Shown here one piece after another: positions 11,558-23,505 of a stretch of DNA of 64,000 nt. How positions within the stretch are numbered: the first letter of the stretch is position 1; each line of letters begins with the position of its first letter. A program made the position numbers and the translations under genes. The stretch spans positions 868,001 through 932,000 of the forward strand of contig JAEOAD010002231.1 of assembly GCA_036365145.1 (NCBI GenBank). The letters run 5' to 3'. This DNA comes from Orientallactaga sibirica. Taxonomy: Eukaryota > Chordata > Mammalia > Rodentia > Dipodidae. The notes below the pieces were generated by a model. The model did not search any database and was not told the DNA's origin. It saw only the letters and a program-made list of their open reading frames with translations.

Positions 11558-12330
11558 CTGTCCTTGTTTCTTTCCTTATATGTCACTATCTTCATAGCTT
11601 CTTGCGATTGAAAACTATCTTCCCAAGGCATATTGTACCCTAAGATTAGGAATAGCATTTAAAAGAACAGACTTTAATCTCTTCAAAACCCAGGATGCAA
11701 TTTGATTGCACATATGAAATGTGGTGAGGGCCTCACATCCAAAGGCCCCTGTCATTCCACTAACACTCCCATCAATACCTCTCTGAGCTGGTAGGAAATC
11801 AAAGCACCTTCTCACCTCCAGAAATGACCTTTACAGAGGTAAGAACTTGGAGTCTGTTTGAGCAGCTGTTGATGCTGCTGATGGCCAGAAGACTTGTAAA
11901 AAAAACCATCTCTGGCTGTTGACCAGGTTTTTACATGCACGCTGGATTCCATTTAACAACACAGAACAGAACAAAAATATTCTGGGTTAGAAATAGCCCA
12001 GACATCAATTAATATTGACATTTATAATTAATTTATAATGATTAATATTAATAACCTTTAAGACATCAATTTTGCCATACTTGCACATATTGAAGAGAAA
12101 AAGTATGTTATATATATGTACATATATATATAGAATGAAATATCTAACTTTTTAAGAATGCTGTAAAATATTTCCATATGTACATTATATCAAAGTACTT
12201 TCCCTCAAGTTCAGTTGAAAGGAAATACCCAGAGCATTAGACCCATCAGAATAGACGTCTCCACTTGTGGTTTTCAGATGCCCTAACATACTTTTGCCCA
12301 GAACTAATCAAATACAGCTTGGCACTTGGT

Positions 12331-12380
<50 letters not shown>

Positions 12381-12894
12381 TTACAAAGAGAATAAAAACG
12401 TGTTGGACAAAACACGATACAAGATATCACTTTGCTTTTTGCTTTATTTCCAATGTCATTACTTCTCTTTAATCATTCAAACTAAGACTTTGTCCTAACT
12501 GTGGATGCACTAGTTTAGTTCTCTATTAGTATGTGAGAAGTAGGAAGGAAAACTGCTGAGCATCCCAACCATGGCTCAAGAACTCTGGGGCATGGACAAT
12601 AGAGTCAGATCACTGACTCACAGATACGAAGTCCATTCTTACCTGCACTCTAACAGGCTGGGAGACTGAGACACAGAGAAGCTCTGAAACATTTTCGGAT
12701 TTATCTACCCGTTAATGGTGGGCCCTTGTGAAATTCTTACTCCTCTCCGCTGAGACGGTACGTTCTCTCTTTCACATTTGTGAAAGGGCAGTTGGTGAGA
12801 ATCAACTAAGAAATCTCTTTACTAGGGGTTCAGCTTTTGGATGTTCTGATTAAGGATGTCTTTAGTTAGGATCAGTAATTAAATTTTTGTTGTT
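11558..12894. other. Unassigned stretch containing a TG microsatellite
   Basis: No gene or interspersed repeat recognised. The only clear feature is the dinucleotide run listed separately. Confidence 0.5.
12333..12378. repeat. (GT)n microsatellite
   Basis: About 23 uninterrupted GT units. The Cys-Val open frame across it is an artefact. Confidence 0.97.
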
Positions 12895-13041
12895 GTTGGT
12901 TTTTCAAGGTAGGGTCTCGCTCTAGCTCAGGCTGACCTGGAATTCACTCTGTAGTTTCAGGGTAGACTTGAACTCACGAGGATCCTACTATCTATGCCTC
13001 TTGAGTACTGGGATTAAAGGTGTGAGCCACAATACCTGGCT
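12895..13041 (-). mobile_element. B1 SINE, first of three in a row
   Basis: TTTTTCAAGGTAGGGTCTCG to GGTGTGAGCCACAATACCTGGC, minus strand, full length. Confidence 0.92.
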
Positions 13042-13195
13042 TTTTTTTTCCTTTTTCTTGAGGTAAAGTCTCATTCTACCCCAGGCTGACCTGGAATTCA
13101 CTATGTAGTCTCAGGGTGGCCTCAGGCTCATGGCGATCCTCCTACCTCTGCCTCCCGAGTGCTGAGATTAAAGGTGAACGCCACCACATCCAGCT
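13042..13195 (-). mobile_element. B1 SINE, second of three in a row
   Basis: A T-rich tail followed by TTGAGGTAAAGTCTCATTCT and a complete body. It directly follows the previous B1. Confidence 0.92.
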
Positions 13196-13207
13196 CAATA
13201 ATCCAAT

Positions 13208-13367
13208 TTTTTGTTTTGTTTTGTTTGTTTGAGACAGGATCTCGCTCTAGTCCAGGCTGACCTAGAATTCACTATGTAGTCTCAGGGTGGCCTTGAACTC
13301 TTGGTGATCCTCCTACCTCTGCCTCCCGAGTGCTGGGATTAAAGGCATGCACCACCATGCCTGGTTC
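13208..13367 (-). mobile_element. B1 SINE, third of three in a row
   Basis: GTTTGAGACAGGATCTCGCT to CACCACCATGCCTGG, same orientation as the two before it. Confidence 0.92.
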
Positions 13368-13454
13368 AGTAATCTAATTTTTAAGACTCCATAGAAGTTT
13401 CCTAAAATGAATCCAAAATGTGAGCACTATGGGCTACATAGTCAAGCTTACATG

Positions 13455-13662
13455 GTTTTAATGATTATTTGCAAGTAGGGGCAAGAGAGAGAGAGAGAGA
13501 GAATGAATGGGCATGCCAGGGCCTCTTGCTACTGCAAATGAACTCCAGATGCATGCACCACGTTGTGCATCAGGCTTTTCGTGGCCTTCTACTAAGGATT
13601 CTAACCTGGACCATCAGGCTTTCAAGTAAGCGCCTTAACCACTAAGTCATCTCTCTAGCTCC
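13455..13662 (-). mobile_element. tRNA-derived SINE
   Basis: GA-rich tract, GGGCATGCCAGGGCC, the body, and head complement CTTAACCACTAAGTCATCTC. Confidence 0.9.
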
Positions 13663-13843
13663 CCCTCACCCTTCCCCACCCTGCAAGCTCATATTCTTGA
13701 AACCAAAAAGGAAGTTCAGATGGTGCCCTCATTTGCAGCCATGTTTGTTTTAAAGGGTATTGCAGACCCAGCATGTTCCCTGCTTATCCATCCTTTTCAT
13801 TGCCTGCTAGCTTGGTGTCTACATTGAATACAGTACCTTGATT

Positions 13844-14460
13844 CTTACATTCTTTCCGCCACCTCTTCTGCAATGGACCCTGAGCCTTGGAAGGTGTGTT
13901 AGAGATATTTCAGTGCTGAGCACTCCTCTGTCCTTTCTTTTCAGCACCGTGGTGCCTTCTGAGTCATCTCAAGGTCACTGCCATCTGAAAAGAGAAGCTT
14001 CTCTAACCAAAAGTGAGAGCAGCATTAATATATGGGTATGAACATTAAGAGAAGTGCTTACTGGACAGTTTGGTGTGCATAGTATATACATTTAGCCAGA
14101 CACCAGCAGACATTACACCCCTAGGGCTCATGATGACTCCTGTTGTAGGTTTTCAGTATCAGGGATGTATTCCCTCCCATGGAGTGGGCCTCCAGTCCAA
14201 TTAGAGAGCTGTTGGTTTCCCCCATAACAGGCATGCCACTATTGTACCTGTTGGCTCATTTGGCCTGGCTGGCCAAATTTAAGGCTTGTAGTGTCCACTG
14301 TTGAGTATCTTCACTGGTGATTTCTCTTTTTACCATTGAACTGCATGCAGCGTAGCTTTTTCCAGCTTTCTGTCAGCTGGTCCACATGGAGGTGGCTTTC
14401 AGCTCAGATCCAACAGGATTTCTCAATGACCTTGCAGGCCAAGCATGTGCTCCACATTTC
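13844..14460 (-). mobile_element. LINE-1 3'UTR segment, inverted
   Basis: The reverse complement matches the L1 3'UTR from the AAAGCTGGAAAAAGC block to GGAAAGAATGTAAG, where it stops. The next consensus segment resumes on the plus strand at 14717, so the two pieces together cover one 3'UTR. Confidence 0.85.
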
Positions 14461-14599
14461 TTTAGCATAAATCCATTTTTCAACCGGCCACAGGAAATAT
14501 AAAACTAAAACTATAAATGTCCTTGAAGGAACACATTGGCTTAAATGGTTGATGGCAATTGTGTTCTGAGTTTAGATTTTAAAGAGAGATGAAAGGGAA

Positions 14600-14700
14600 C
14601 CAGAAGTAGCATGGATTAATTACCTACTAGATGGCAGGCATATCTACTCCTTACAACAATCTTGGAAGACTGGTATTTTTACTTTTATTTAAGGTGTTCA
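14600..14700 (+). mobile_element. MIR-like ancient SINE fragment
   Basis: CTACTAGATGGCAGGCATAT ... CCTTACAACAATCTTGGAAG resembles the MIR core and 3' region. It is diverged, as expected for a pre-rodent repeat. Confidence 0.5.
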
Positions 14701-14716
14701 TAAAACAGAATGTAAA

Positions 14717-14990
14717 AGAATGTAAACACCAAAGGAAGGGTAGGACTCCTTACAATGCACTCTTCCAGACACAAAATGGCCTGTATATCCATGACCTCTC
14801 AGTGCCTGGCACTACCCACACAAGTCCATCATAATAGGAGGAAAAGATGATGACATCAAAATAAAAGAGAGACTGATCGAGAGGGGTTGGGATATGATGG
14901 AGGGTGGAGTTGTGAAGGGGAAAGTGAGGAGGGAAGGAATTATCATGGTCTATAATTATGTAAGTTGTCAATAATAAAAATAAAAATTTA
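14717..14990 (+). mobile_element. LINE-1 3' end
   Basis: AGAATGTAAACACCAAAGGA through GATGATGACATCAAAATAAA to an A-rich tail. It begins at the consensus point where the inverted segment at 13844 ends. Confidence 0.85.
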
Positions 14991-15148
14991 GCCAGACGTG
15001 GTGGCTCATGCCTTTAATCCCAGCACTTGGGAGGCAGAGGGAGGAAGACCATCGTGAATTTGAGGCCACTCTGAGACTATATAGTGAATTCCAGGTCAGC
15101 CTGAGCCAGAGTGAGACTCTACCTCAGAAAACCAAAAATAAATAAATT
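14991..15148 (+). mobile_element. B1 SINE
   Basis: AGCCAGACGTGGTGGCTCAT head to ACTCTACCTCAGAAAACC, with an A/T-rich tail. It sits in the L1 tail. Confidence 0.92.
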
Positions 15149-15412
15149 ACTTAATTAAATTAAATTAAAAATAAATAAATAATTTTAAAAACAAACAAAT
15201 AAAACAACATAAGTGACTTTTTGAACCCACATTATGAGTCAGCAGAGGAGCCCACGCTTGGTCACACATGCCACAGACCTGAGTGTGTGGAAAGAGGGTT
15301 CCAAGAAGGAAGCCTGGGGGAAGATGGGAGGCTTTGCATATTGCAGAAATTCTCCTTGGGGTCAGTGAATGTCTGGTACACACACAGCACACAGTTAAAA
15401 TTTGTTGAATGA

Positions 15413-15600
15413 AGCCGGGCGTGGTGGCACACGCCTTTAATCCCAGCACTCGGGAGGCAGAGGTAGGAGGATCACCATGAGTTTGAGGCCACCCTGAGAC
15501 TACATAGTTAATTCCAGGTCAGCCTGGGGCCAGTGTGAGACCCTACCTTGAAAAAACCCAAAAAAAAAAATTAATAATAAATAAATATATATATATATAA
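15413..15600 (+). mobile_element. B1 SINE with A/TA tail
   Basis: AGCCGGGCGTGGTGGCACAC head, near-consensus body, then poly(A) and a short TA run. Confidence 0.94.
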
Positions 15601-15617
15601 TGAATTTATGTGACTTC

Positions 15618-15825
15618 TTTTTTTTAATATTTTATTTTTATTTAGTTATTTACTTGAGAGAGAGGAAGAGGGAGAGAGAGAAAGAGAGAGAGATTGAGAA
15701 TAGGTGCACAAACGAACTCCAGATGCATGTGCAGCTGGCTTACGTGGATCCTGGAGAATCAAACCTGGGTCCTTTGGTTTTGCAGGCAAGTGCCTTAACC
15801 ACTAAGCCATCTCTCTAGCTCTTAT
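15618..15825 (-). mobile_element. tRNA-derived SINE
   Basis: GAGAGAGGAAGAGGGAGAGA tract, body, and head complement CCACTAAGCCATCTCTCTAG. Confidence 0.92.
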
Positions 15826-16920
15826 GTGACTTCTCTAAGGCATGAAAGGGAGCTTTCTAAATCCTAATTGGCTTAAAATGCTTTGATGTTTTCCAGCTGC
15901 CCAGAGTTGAGGTTTTCAAACTTGCTCAGATAGCGAAACACTTAGAAATCATGATGCTCTTGGCAGAATATGATGTATTTTTATATTATGCTACAAATTA
16001 ATTTATTATTAATCAGATTTTGTGAAAAATATGTTGTAGCACCAAATATTTAAGAAAATGTAAATCTGCAAATTTTTCCATATGTTTACATTTTTTAAAA
16101 TTGGAAATTTCAGATTACTTTACAGAAAATCAAAGTTTTATAAGTCACTATTACTTTTACCTCAAATGTTAGCTTTCTCCAGATTAATATTCAGAAGGAA
16201 AAATCTAATCTCCTCTGGTTTTTCATAGTGGCTACATTCCTAGAAATTTCAGTATTATTAAAACCATGCTCAAAATATTTTGGGTACTTAGATTTACATG
16301 CAGTCTACCAAGACTTAGATAATAATAAACAGGTTTCCTTACATACATAAAGATCTGACTGGATACTGGAAAGACATGAAGAGTCGGTGTAATTTCTTCA
16401 GCAGGATCCACATGGACATCCGGTCAGTGCCAGCCTAGACTCTTTGCCTTACACTAATCTGCCAAGTCTTGCATGATGAACTAAACAGCTAGACCCAAGC
16501 TCCTGCGAGGCATCATATCAATGCTCAGAACCCTATCCAGTGCTTGGAACCTGGCAGATGTCCCATCATCATCAAGACCATTAATTGATGCATACATACA
16601 TGAGAGACTTTGGAGATCACTCATCCAAATATCCCAAACAAGTCAGCCACTTACCCAAGAAAATAAAAACAGTGGCAGAACCCACACGACAGTCCAGGCC
16701 TTTGAGCTGCAAGTAAGCACTATCTATTTCCACTGTAACAGGGCTCTTCAGACTGGGGACTTTCAGAGGTAATCTGAGGTATTCCCAAGGGACTTGGGGC
16801 ATTTCTAGTTTTAAGGAAAGCGATTTCTATATCAACTTCCATGTCCTGTTTCTTAAAATTGTCCTGAGAAGATGTCACGTTAATTCTCTTTCCCATTCCA
16901 ATTTTGGAACTGTTTTTCTT
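15826..16920. other. Unassigned unique-looking stretch
   Basis: About 1.1 kb with no SINE, L1 or LTR recognised. A short plus-strand frame (16521-16772) has no recognisable domain and is not called as a gene. Confidence 0.45.
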
Positions 16921-17128
16921 TTGGAGAGATGGCTCAGCAGTTAAAGGCTCTTGGTTTGCAATGGCTAACAGCCAAAGGTTGATTCCCCAATATCCATAGA
17001 AAGCTGGCTAAGACAAAGTGTGCATGCAACTGGAGGTCCTTTGTAGCAGCAGGAGGCACTGGTGTGTCCATTCTCATTCCCTCCCCGCTCTCTCTCAGAA
17101 ATAAATAAATAATAAAAACAAATTTAAA
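16921..17128 (+). mobile_element. tRNA-derived SINE
   Basis: GGAGAGATGGCTCAGCAGTT head, GGTTGATTCCCC B box, the body with AACTGGAGGTCCTTTG, and an AAATAAATAAT tail. Confidence 0.9.
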
Positions 17129-17141
17129 AAAGGAAGAAAGG

Positions 17142-17715
17142 AGCTGGGCGTGGTGGTGCATGCCTTTAATCCCAGCACTCGGGAGGCAGAGGTAGGAGGA
17201 TCGCTGTGAGTTTGAGGCCACCCTGAGACTACAGAGTGAATTCCAGGTCAGCCTGGGCTAGAGTGAGACCATGTTGGGCCCTAAGAGACCCGGGCGTGAG
17301 GCCCAGTGGAACTTCCTGAGCCTGACTAGAGTTTGGTGACCTGTCTTTGGCCTATTGCTCCCACTTAGGAGTGACTCAGCAAGACCTAAGCCAATACTGC
17401 CTCCACCCAGCTACTGCTGACGTAGTGAAATACTATTGGCCCCTACACCTTTATCCCATCCTGAGACCCCACCCTCTTTCTCAATGCTATATAAACACCT
17501 TCCTAGTACAATAAAACGAGATCCTGCTTCGACAAGACTCCCGACCCAGTGTGTTTTTCTCTCCGGTGCCTTGGAGGGTGGGGGATCTGGGTCGTGGACA
17601 CTCACCATCCCGCTCAGCCCCAAGATCGGACCGGCTGGACCGGCTCCTTCTTCAGCCCTACCTGCCGGAGGACCCGGCAAGACCCTACCTTGAAAAATAA
17701 AAGAAGGAAGAAAGG
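17142..17715 (+). mobile_element. B1 SINE split by an LTR
   Basis: The B1 head GCTGGGCGTGGTGGTGCATG runs to GAGTGAGACC at 17270 and resumes at 17680 as AGACCCTACCTTG plus tail. The 408 bases between are a solo LTR. Confidence 0.93.
17272..17679 (+). mobile_element. Solo LTR inserted in a B1 element
   Basis: The unit starts TGTTGGGCCC and ends ACCCGGCA, giving TG...CA termini. The flanking bases are AGACC-A on the left and AGACC-C on the right, a 5-bp (or imperfect 6-bp) target duplication. A TATA box GCTATATAAAC (about 17488) and a polyA signal CAATAAAACG (about 17510) are correctly spaced. It is GC-rich with CpGs. The TGTTGGG start suggests a class II ERV, but that is inference. The antisense 137-codon frame here is not a gene. 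Confidence 0.9.
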
Positions 17716-18184
17716 AAACTTCAAAGCCATCTGCTGTTCTTGATATAGTGATTGGAGATATACAGTCGGAGGGCAGTAACAGAATAATTTCACCTATTGG
17801 ATGAGCACAGCTTCTTTCAAACAAAGCAGTGATGGCTTCTTGTCTACTCAGAGCCAGTCAGTACTGCCTTCTGCAGAACACAGAGCATGAGCATTGAGGA
17901 CAAAAATCTTATGTCACATGCTTAAATCATAAACATCAAGCCAATAAATGTTTCAAAAAGATTCATTCTATCTGCCACATTAACAAACATCTCGAGAGCT
18001 CTTTTGATTTCATGGCCCAAACATGGTGGTACAAGTTTAGCATTTTCCCTGTGCAGTCCTGATTTTTCTGACCTCTGGCTTTGTTTCTATCTTGGATTGG
18101 CTTGTGTGCAGACATTTGGACAGTTGACCATACAGCCACAAACACACACAACTGCAAACGCACAGACAGACTTCAGGTGAGTAC
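17716..18184. other. Nothing recognised
   Basis: No repeat or coding signal seen. Confidence 0.45.
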
Positions 18185-18310
18185 CTGGGTCTCACAATAA
18201 CCTGTCCAGGGACTTACTATGTATTCTCAGGCTGTCCTTGAACTCACAATGATCCTCCTATGAGCTTCCTGAGTGCTGGGATTAAAGGCATGAGACACGA
18301 TGACTGGCTA
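18185..18310 (-). mobile_element. B1 SINE, degraded
   Basis: CTTGAACTCACAATGATCCT ... GTGCTGGGATTAAAGGCATG is a minus-strand B1 lacking part of its 3' end. An AATT run follows. Confidence 0.82.
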
Positions 18311-18382
18311 AAAATTATTTTTAATTAATTAATTAATTAATTTTATTTATTATTTATTTATCACGTACTGCAAACAAATGTA

Positions 18383-18528
18383 CCAAATTTAGTGTTGCAC
18401 ATCTTTAATCCCAGTGCTCGTGAGACAGAGGTGGAAAGATTGCTGTGAGTTCAAAGCCAGCCTTGAACTACAGAGTTCCAGATCAGCCTGGGCTAGAGTG
18501 AGACCCTACCTCGAAAAAAACAGAAAAA
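18383..18528 (+). mobile_element. B1 SINE, diverged
   Basis: TTTAGTGTTGCACATCTTTA ... AGATCAGCCTGGGCTAGAGT ... ACCCTACCTCG. Confidence 0.88.
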
Positions 18529-18534
18529 GTACCA

Positions 18535-18642
18535 TCGTTTTGCATCTGGCTTGATGTGGGTACTGGGGAACTGAACCTGGGCCAGCGGACTTTGCAAGCA
18601 AGTACCTTTGACCACTAGGCCAGCTCTTCAGCCTGTGGGGAA
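18535..18642 (-). mobile_element. tRNA-derived SINE, 5' half
   Basis: TGCATCTGGCTTGATGTGGG to GACCACTAGGCCAGCTCTTC on the minus strand. Confidence 0.78.
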
Positions 18643-18802
18643 AAAATTTAGGAAAAAGTAGCGGCAGAACTCTGTCTTCCCTGGCACTAGGCATTGTACA
18701 CACTTGCTAACACTAAGGACTACTTGAATCTGAAGAAATACAGAATGGGATTTGGTCATGATGGTAATTTTCATTTAACATCCTTACCGTTTTCATTTCT
18801 GT

Positions 18803-19037
18803 CCAGACAGAAATTGGCCTAAATATCCATGATCTTGCAGTGCCTAGCAATACCTTCATAAGACCCTCATAATAGGAGAAAAAGATGATGACATCAAATT
18901 AAAAGAAAGACTAATGGAGAGAAGGAGGGGATATGATGGAGAGTGGAGTTCTGAAGGGAATGGGGGAAGAAGGAAATATCATGGTTTATTGTCTGTAACT
19001 ATAGAGGTTGTCAATAAAAAATATTGATAAAAAAAGA
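18803..19037 (+). mobile_element. LINE-1 3' end, first of four nearby
   Basis: CAGACAGAAATTGGCCTAAA to the A-rich tail TAAAAAATATTGATAAAAAA. It is 5'-truncated. Confidence 0.88.
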
Positions 19038-19044
19038 AAGTGTA

Positions 19045-20212
19045 GGGAAGAGAATGCATAAAAGAAGGGCAGCGGGAGGGTCAATCTAAATTCAAGATAT
19101 TGTGAATAAGACTTATGTAAACCCACTTTTTTGAATAATGGCACATCTAGAAGCTGTAGACTGTTACTAGAAAATTTTCAGTGCCTGGGATGGGATACCT
19201 TCCAGTGAGTTGTTGGCCAAGGAGCTCCCGGTAGCCTCCAAAACATTAAAGGCTTTTGCCAAAGCCCTTGTTTTCCCTTGAGAAACAGACAGTAAGACCC
19301 TATTGCTGAAGACATCTCTTGCCTGAGAGGCAAGGTCACTGAGAAAGCAAGCTGGTGCTGAGCAGAAAACCTTCTCCCTGTAGACCAGCCAACTGAAAGC
19401 TGGAAAAAGCCGCACTGCATGCAGGCGTATGGGAGACAGAAGTCATCAGCAGTGAAAACAGTGGACGCTGAATATTCAAGTTTGGCCATACAAGCCCAAT
19501 GACTGAATGGGTGCAATAGTGGCATGTCTACTCTTGGGGAAACCAACTGCTCCATAATTGGACTGAAGGCCCTCTCTTCGGGAGGGAATACATGCCTGGT
19601 ACTGAAAACCCTAAGCAAAAGTCTACGGCAGGTGAGGTCATGAGCCTTAGGGGTATAAAGCCTGCTCTTGTCTGACTAAATGTATATATTATTCCCACCA
19701 AGCTGCCCTGGGGACACTACACTTAATGTTCATGTTCACATATTAACGCTACTCTCATTTCTGGTTAGAGAAGCTTCTCTTTTCAGATGGCAATGACCAC
19801 TGGGATCACTAAAAGGCAACATAGTGCTGAGAAGAAGGGATAGAGGAGTGCCCAGCACTGAAACATCTCTGTCACACCCTCCAAGGCTCAGGGACCATTG
19901 CGGAAGAGGGGGCGGATAGAATGGAAGAGCCAAAGGAAGGGTATGACTTCTTACAATGCAACTGCCCAGACAGAAATTGGCGTCGATATCCATGACCTTG
20001 CAGTGCCTAGCAATACCATCGCAAGACCCTCAAAATAGAAGAAAAAGATGATGACATCAAATTAAAAGAAAGACTAATGGAGAGAGGGAGGGGATATGAT
20101 GGAGATTTGTGTTCTAAAGTGGAATGGGGGAGGGGAGGGGAGGGAAATGTATGTTTTTTGTATGTATTTATAGAAGGTGTAAATAAAGAAATTAATAATT
20201 AAAAAAAGTGTA
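19045..20212 (+). mobile_element. LINE-1 3'UTR copy, longest in this cluster
   Basis: Shares the full 3'UTR with the copy at 54.9-55.9 kb, including GGATGGGATACCTTCC, GGCTAAATGTATATATTATT and GATGATGACATCAAATTAAA, and ends in an A-rich tail. The antisense frames are not genes. Confidence 0.88.
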
Positions 20213-20215
20213 ATA

Positions 20216-20572
20216 CTCTTCACAAGACCCTCATAATAGGATAAAAAGATGATGACATCAAATTAAAAGAGAAATTACAGCTGGGCGTGGTGGTGCACGC
20301 CTTTAATCCCAGCACTCGGGAGGCAGATTTAGGAGGATTGCTGTGAGTTCAAGGCCACCTGAGACTACAGTAGTGAATTCCAGGTTAGCCTCGGCTAAAG
20401 TGAAACCCTACCTTGAAAAGAGAGAGAGAGAGACAGAGATATTAATGGAAAGATGAAGGGGGAGGGGATATGATGGAGAGTGGAGCTCTGAAGGGGAATG
20501 GGGGGAGGGGAGGAAAATATCACGATTTATTGTCTGTAAGTATAGAAGTTGTCAATAAAAAAAAAAAAAAAG
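20216..20572 (+). mobile_element. LINE-1 3' end split by a B1
   Basis: CACAAGACCCTCATAATAGG to CATCAAATTAAAAGAGAAAT, then a B1, then ATTAATGGAAAGATGAAGGG to a poly(A) tail. Confidence 0.86.
20279..20422 (+). mobile_element. B1 SINE inside the L1 3' end
   Basis: GCTGGGCGTGGTGGTGCACG head to ACCCTACCTTGAAAAG, then a GA-rich tail. Confidence 0.93.
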
Positions 20573-20609
20573 AATGATGAACCAGAAAAAATTTAAAAAG
20601 CTGGTGAGG

Positions 20610-20876
20610 GGGCTGGAGAGATGGAAGGTTAAGGCATTTGCCTGCAAAGCCAAAGGATCCCTGTTCCACTCTCCAGGACCCAGAAAAGCTAGATGCACAA
20701 GGGCCAAGCATCTGGAATTCGTTTGCAGTGGCTGGAGGCCCTGACACATCCCTTCTCTCCCCCTCTCCCTCTCCCTCTCCCTCTCCCTCTCCCTCTCTCT
20801 CTCTGCCTCTTTCTCTCAAATAAATGAATGAATGAATGAATAAATAAATAAATAAATAAATAAATAAAATATATTT
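20610..20876 (+). mobile_element. tRNA-derived SINE with 18-bp target duplication
   Basis: Flanked by identical TTTAAAAAGCTGGTGAGG at 20592-20609 and 20877-20894. It carries a (CTCCCT)n tract and ATGA/ATAA tail repeats. Part of the A box is deleted (GATGGAAGGTTAAGG). Confidence 0.93.
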
Positions 20877-20892
20877 TTTAAAAAGCTGGTGA

Positions 20893-21811
<919 letters not shown>

Positions 21812-21938
21812 ATAGAAATTAGGGGATATGATGGAGAGTGAAGTTTCAAAGGGGAAAGTGGGGGGAGGGAGGGAAGTACCATGGGATATTGTCTACAATT
21901 AAAGAAGTTGTCAATACAAAATAAAAATAAAAATTGCT
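21812..21938 (+). mobile_element. LINE-1 3' end, fourth of the cluster, in the retrocopy
   Basis: GGGGATATGATGGAGAGTGA to TTGTCAATACAAAATAAAAA. It is flanked by AGAAATT and AAAAATT, a possible short target duplication. The sequence before and after it reads as one continuous 3'UTR. Confidence 0.85.
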
Positions 21939-22304
21939 GGTTTCACTATTAGAAAGCAATCATGAAAGAGCAACTCTTGCATCTCAGAGAAGATATCTGC
22001 TTCCTGTACATGGATGTGTGGAATATCAAATCGACACAATCAGATAAAAATGTAGACACAAATCATTCAAATGTTAATTGGTTTTTGTAAAAAAAAAAGT
22101 GATTATGTATATTGAATAGCTCCTTGATAAGATTTAAGTCATGAAACTACCCTTAAAGTCTGAAATTATATGGATTACTGTTAGAATCTATAATTTAATT
22201 GGCAAGTTATTTCAAGTAGTTTGCTATAATCACCCTCACCCCTAGTAATTTGGAAAGTAGGCACATAATCTGAACATGACGTCTTTTTTTCTTTCCTTTT
22301 TTCC

Positions 22305-22478
22305 TTTCTTTTTTTTTTTTGTTTTTGTTTTTTGTTTTTTCAAGGCAAGGTCTCACTCTAGTCCAGGCTGATCTGGAATTCACTCTGTATTCTCAGGGTG
22401 GCCTCGAACTCACTGCGATACTCCTGCCTCTGCCTCCTGAGTGCTGGGATTAAAAGCGTGCACCACCACGCCTGGCTT
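22305..22478 (-). mobile_element. B1 SINE
   Basis: T-rich tail, TTTTCAAGGCAAGGTCTCAC to GTGCACCACCACGCCTGGC. Confidence 0.94.
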
Positions 22479-22554
22479 GAACACATCTTATTTTGAGCTC
22501 CTCTATGGACTGTGTTTACTTGGGCCTATTATTGTTATGTTTCAGATACACATT

Positions 22555-22762
22555 TTAAAAAATATATTTTATTTATTTATTTGGGAGAGAGAAAGAAGGA
22601 GAGAGAGAATGAGAGTACCAGGGCCTCCAGCCACTGCAATCAAATTCCATATGCATGCGCCCCCTTGTGCATCTGGCTTACGTGGGTCCTGGCGAATCAA
22701 ACTGTTCCTTTTTGGTTTTGCAGGCAAATGCCGTAACCACTAAGCCATCTCTCCAGCCCCAG
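22555..22762 (-). mobile_element. tRNA-derived SINE
   Basis: ATTTTATTTATTTATTTGGG tail, common body, head complement CACTAAGCCATCTCTCCAGC. Confidence 0.94.
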
Positions 22763-22914
22763 ATACACATTTTTAACTTAACTGTCAAATGCTTAGTTCA
22801 GTAGTCAGCCAGTGTTCATTTTTATCCTTGAGCTTCTAGTAAAAGCTTCTGAACTGTTTTATTTTTGCCATATGGGTCATAACGCACTGAAACCTGCCAT
22901 TTATAAAACTTCTT

Positions 22915-22995
22915 GTTTATGCGTGGTGCTGGAGGTGTATGCTCTCATGTATGCTAGGCCACCACTCTACCACTGAGCTACACCCCTTTTTCCAA
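22915..22995 (-). mobile_element. ID element (tRNA-Ala/BC1-type SINE)
   Basis: The reverse complement reads GGGTGTAGCTCAGTGGTAGA ... GCCTAGCATACATGAGAG ... CTCCAGCACCAC, the ID head with A box TAGCTCAGTGG. It is the only ID copy seen in the window. Confidence 0.8.
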
Positions 22996-23341
22996 GCCAA
23001 CATATATGTAAAGGGTACTCTTGGAGAAGCAGTGATCTCTTTGTATTGCTTTCGAATGGATTATGAAGGAAAGAATGATTCCTTGTTTGGATAGTTGAAC
23101 TAGATAAGCCCCAGACTTGCTTCATTGCAGGGAATGTGGCTTCTACTCAGCTCACCCTGCCGCCTCCCTACCCCATTCCTTCAGTCTTTTAGAAGGGGCA
23201 CATCCCTGATTCCTCCCTCTTGTGGAAGACTGGCACAATAGAGATTTGTTGTAAGAAAATATAACAATTATGTTTAGAGAACATTAAGTCCTGCAGATAT
23301 GACTGCTCTTTTTGTACAAGTGTAAATCAAAAACACATTAG

Positions 23342-23505
23342 AAGCTGGGCATGGTGGCGCACGCCTTTAATACCAGCACTTGGGAGGCCGAGGTAGGAGG
23401 ATTGCCGAGTGTTCGAAGCTATGCTGAGACAACATAGTGAATTCCAGGTTAGCCTGAGCTAGAGTGAGACCCTACCTCAGAAAACAACAACAAAAACAAA
23501 AATGC
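23342..23505 (+). mobile_element. B1 SINE
   Basis: AGCTGGGCATGGTGGCGCAC to ACCCTACCTCAG, with an AACAAAAAC-type tail. Confidence 0.93.

Noticed and set aside
12895..13367. Regular ~155-base repeats as a CRISPR or satellite array
   Set aside because: They are three independent B1 SINEs with diverged bodies and A/T tails, and there are no unique spacers.
13844..14990. Simple twin-priming inversion of one L1
   Set aside because: About 250 bases of non-L1 DNA with a MIR-like element separate the two pieces, which twin priming does not explain. A later microinversion fits better.
17411..17824. 137-codon antisense frame
   Set aside because: It lies almost wholly inside the CpG-rich solo LTR at 17272-17679.
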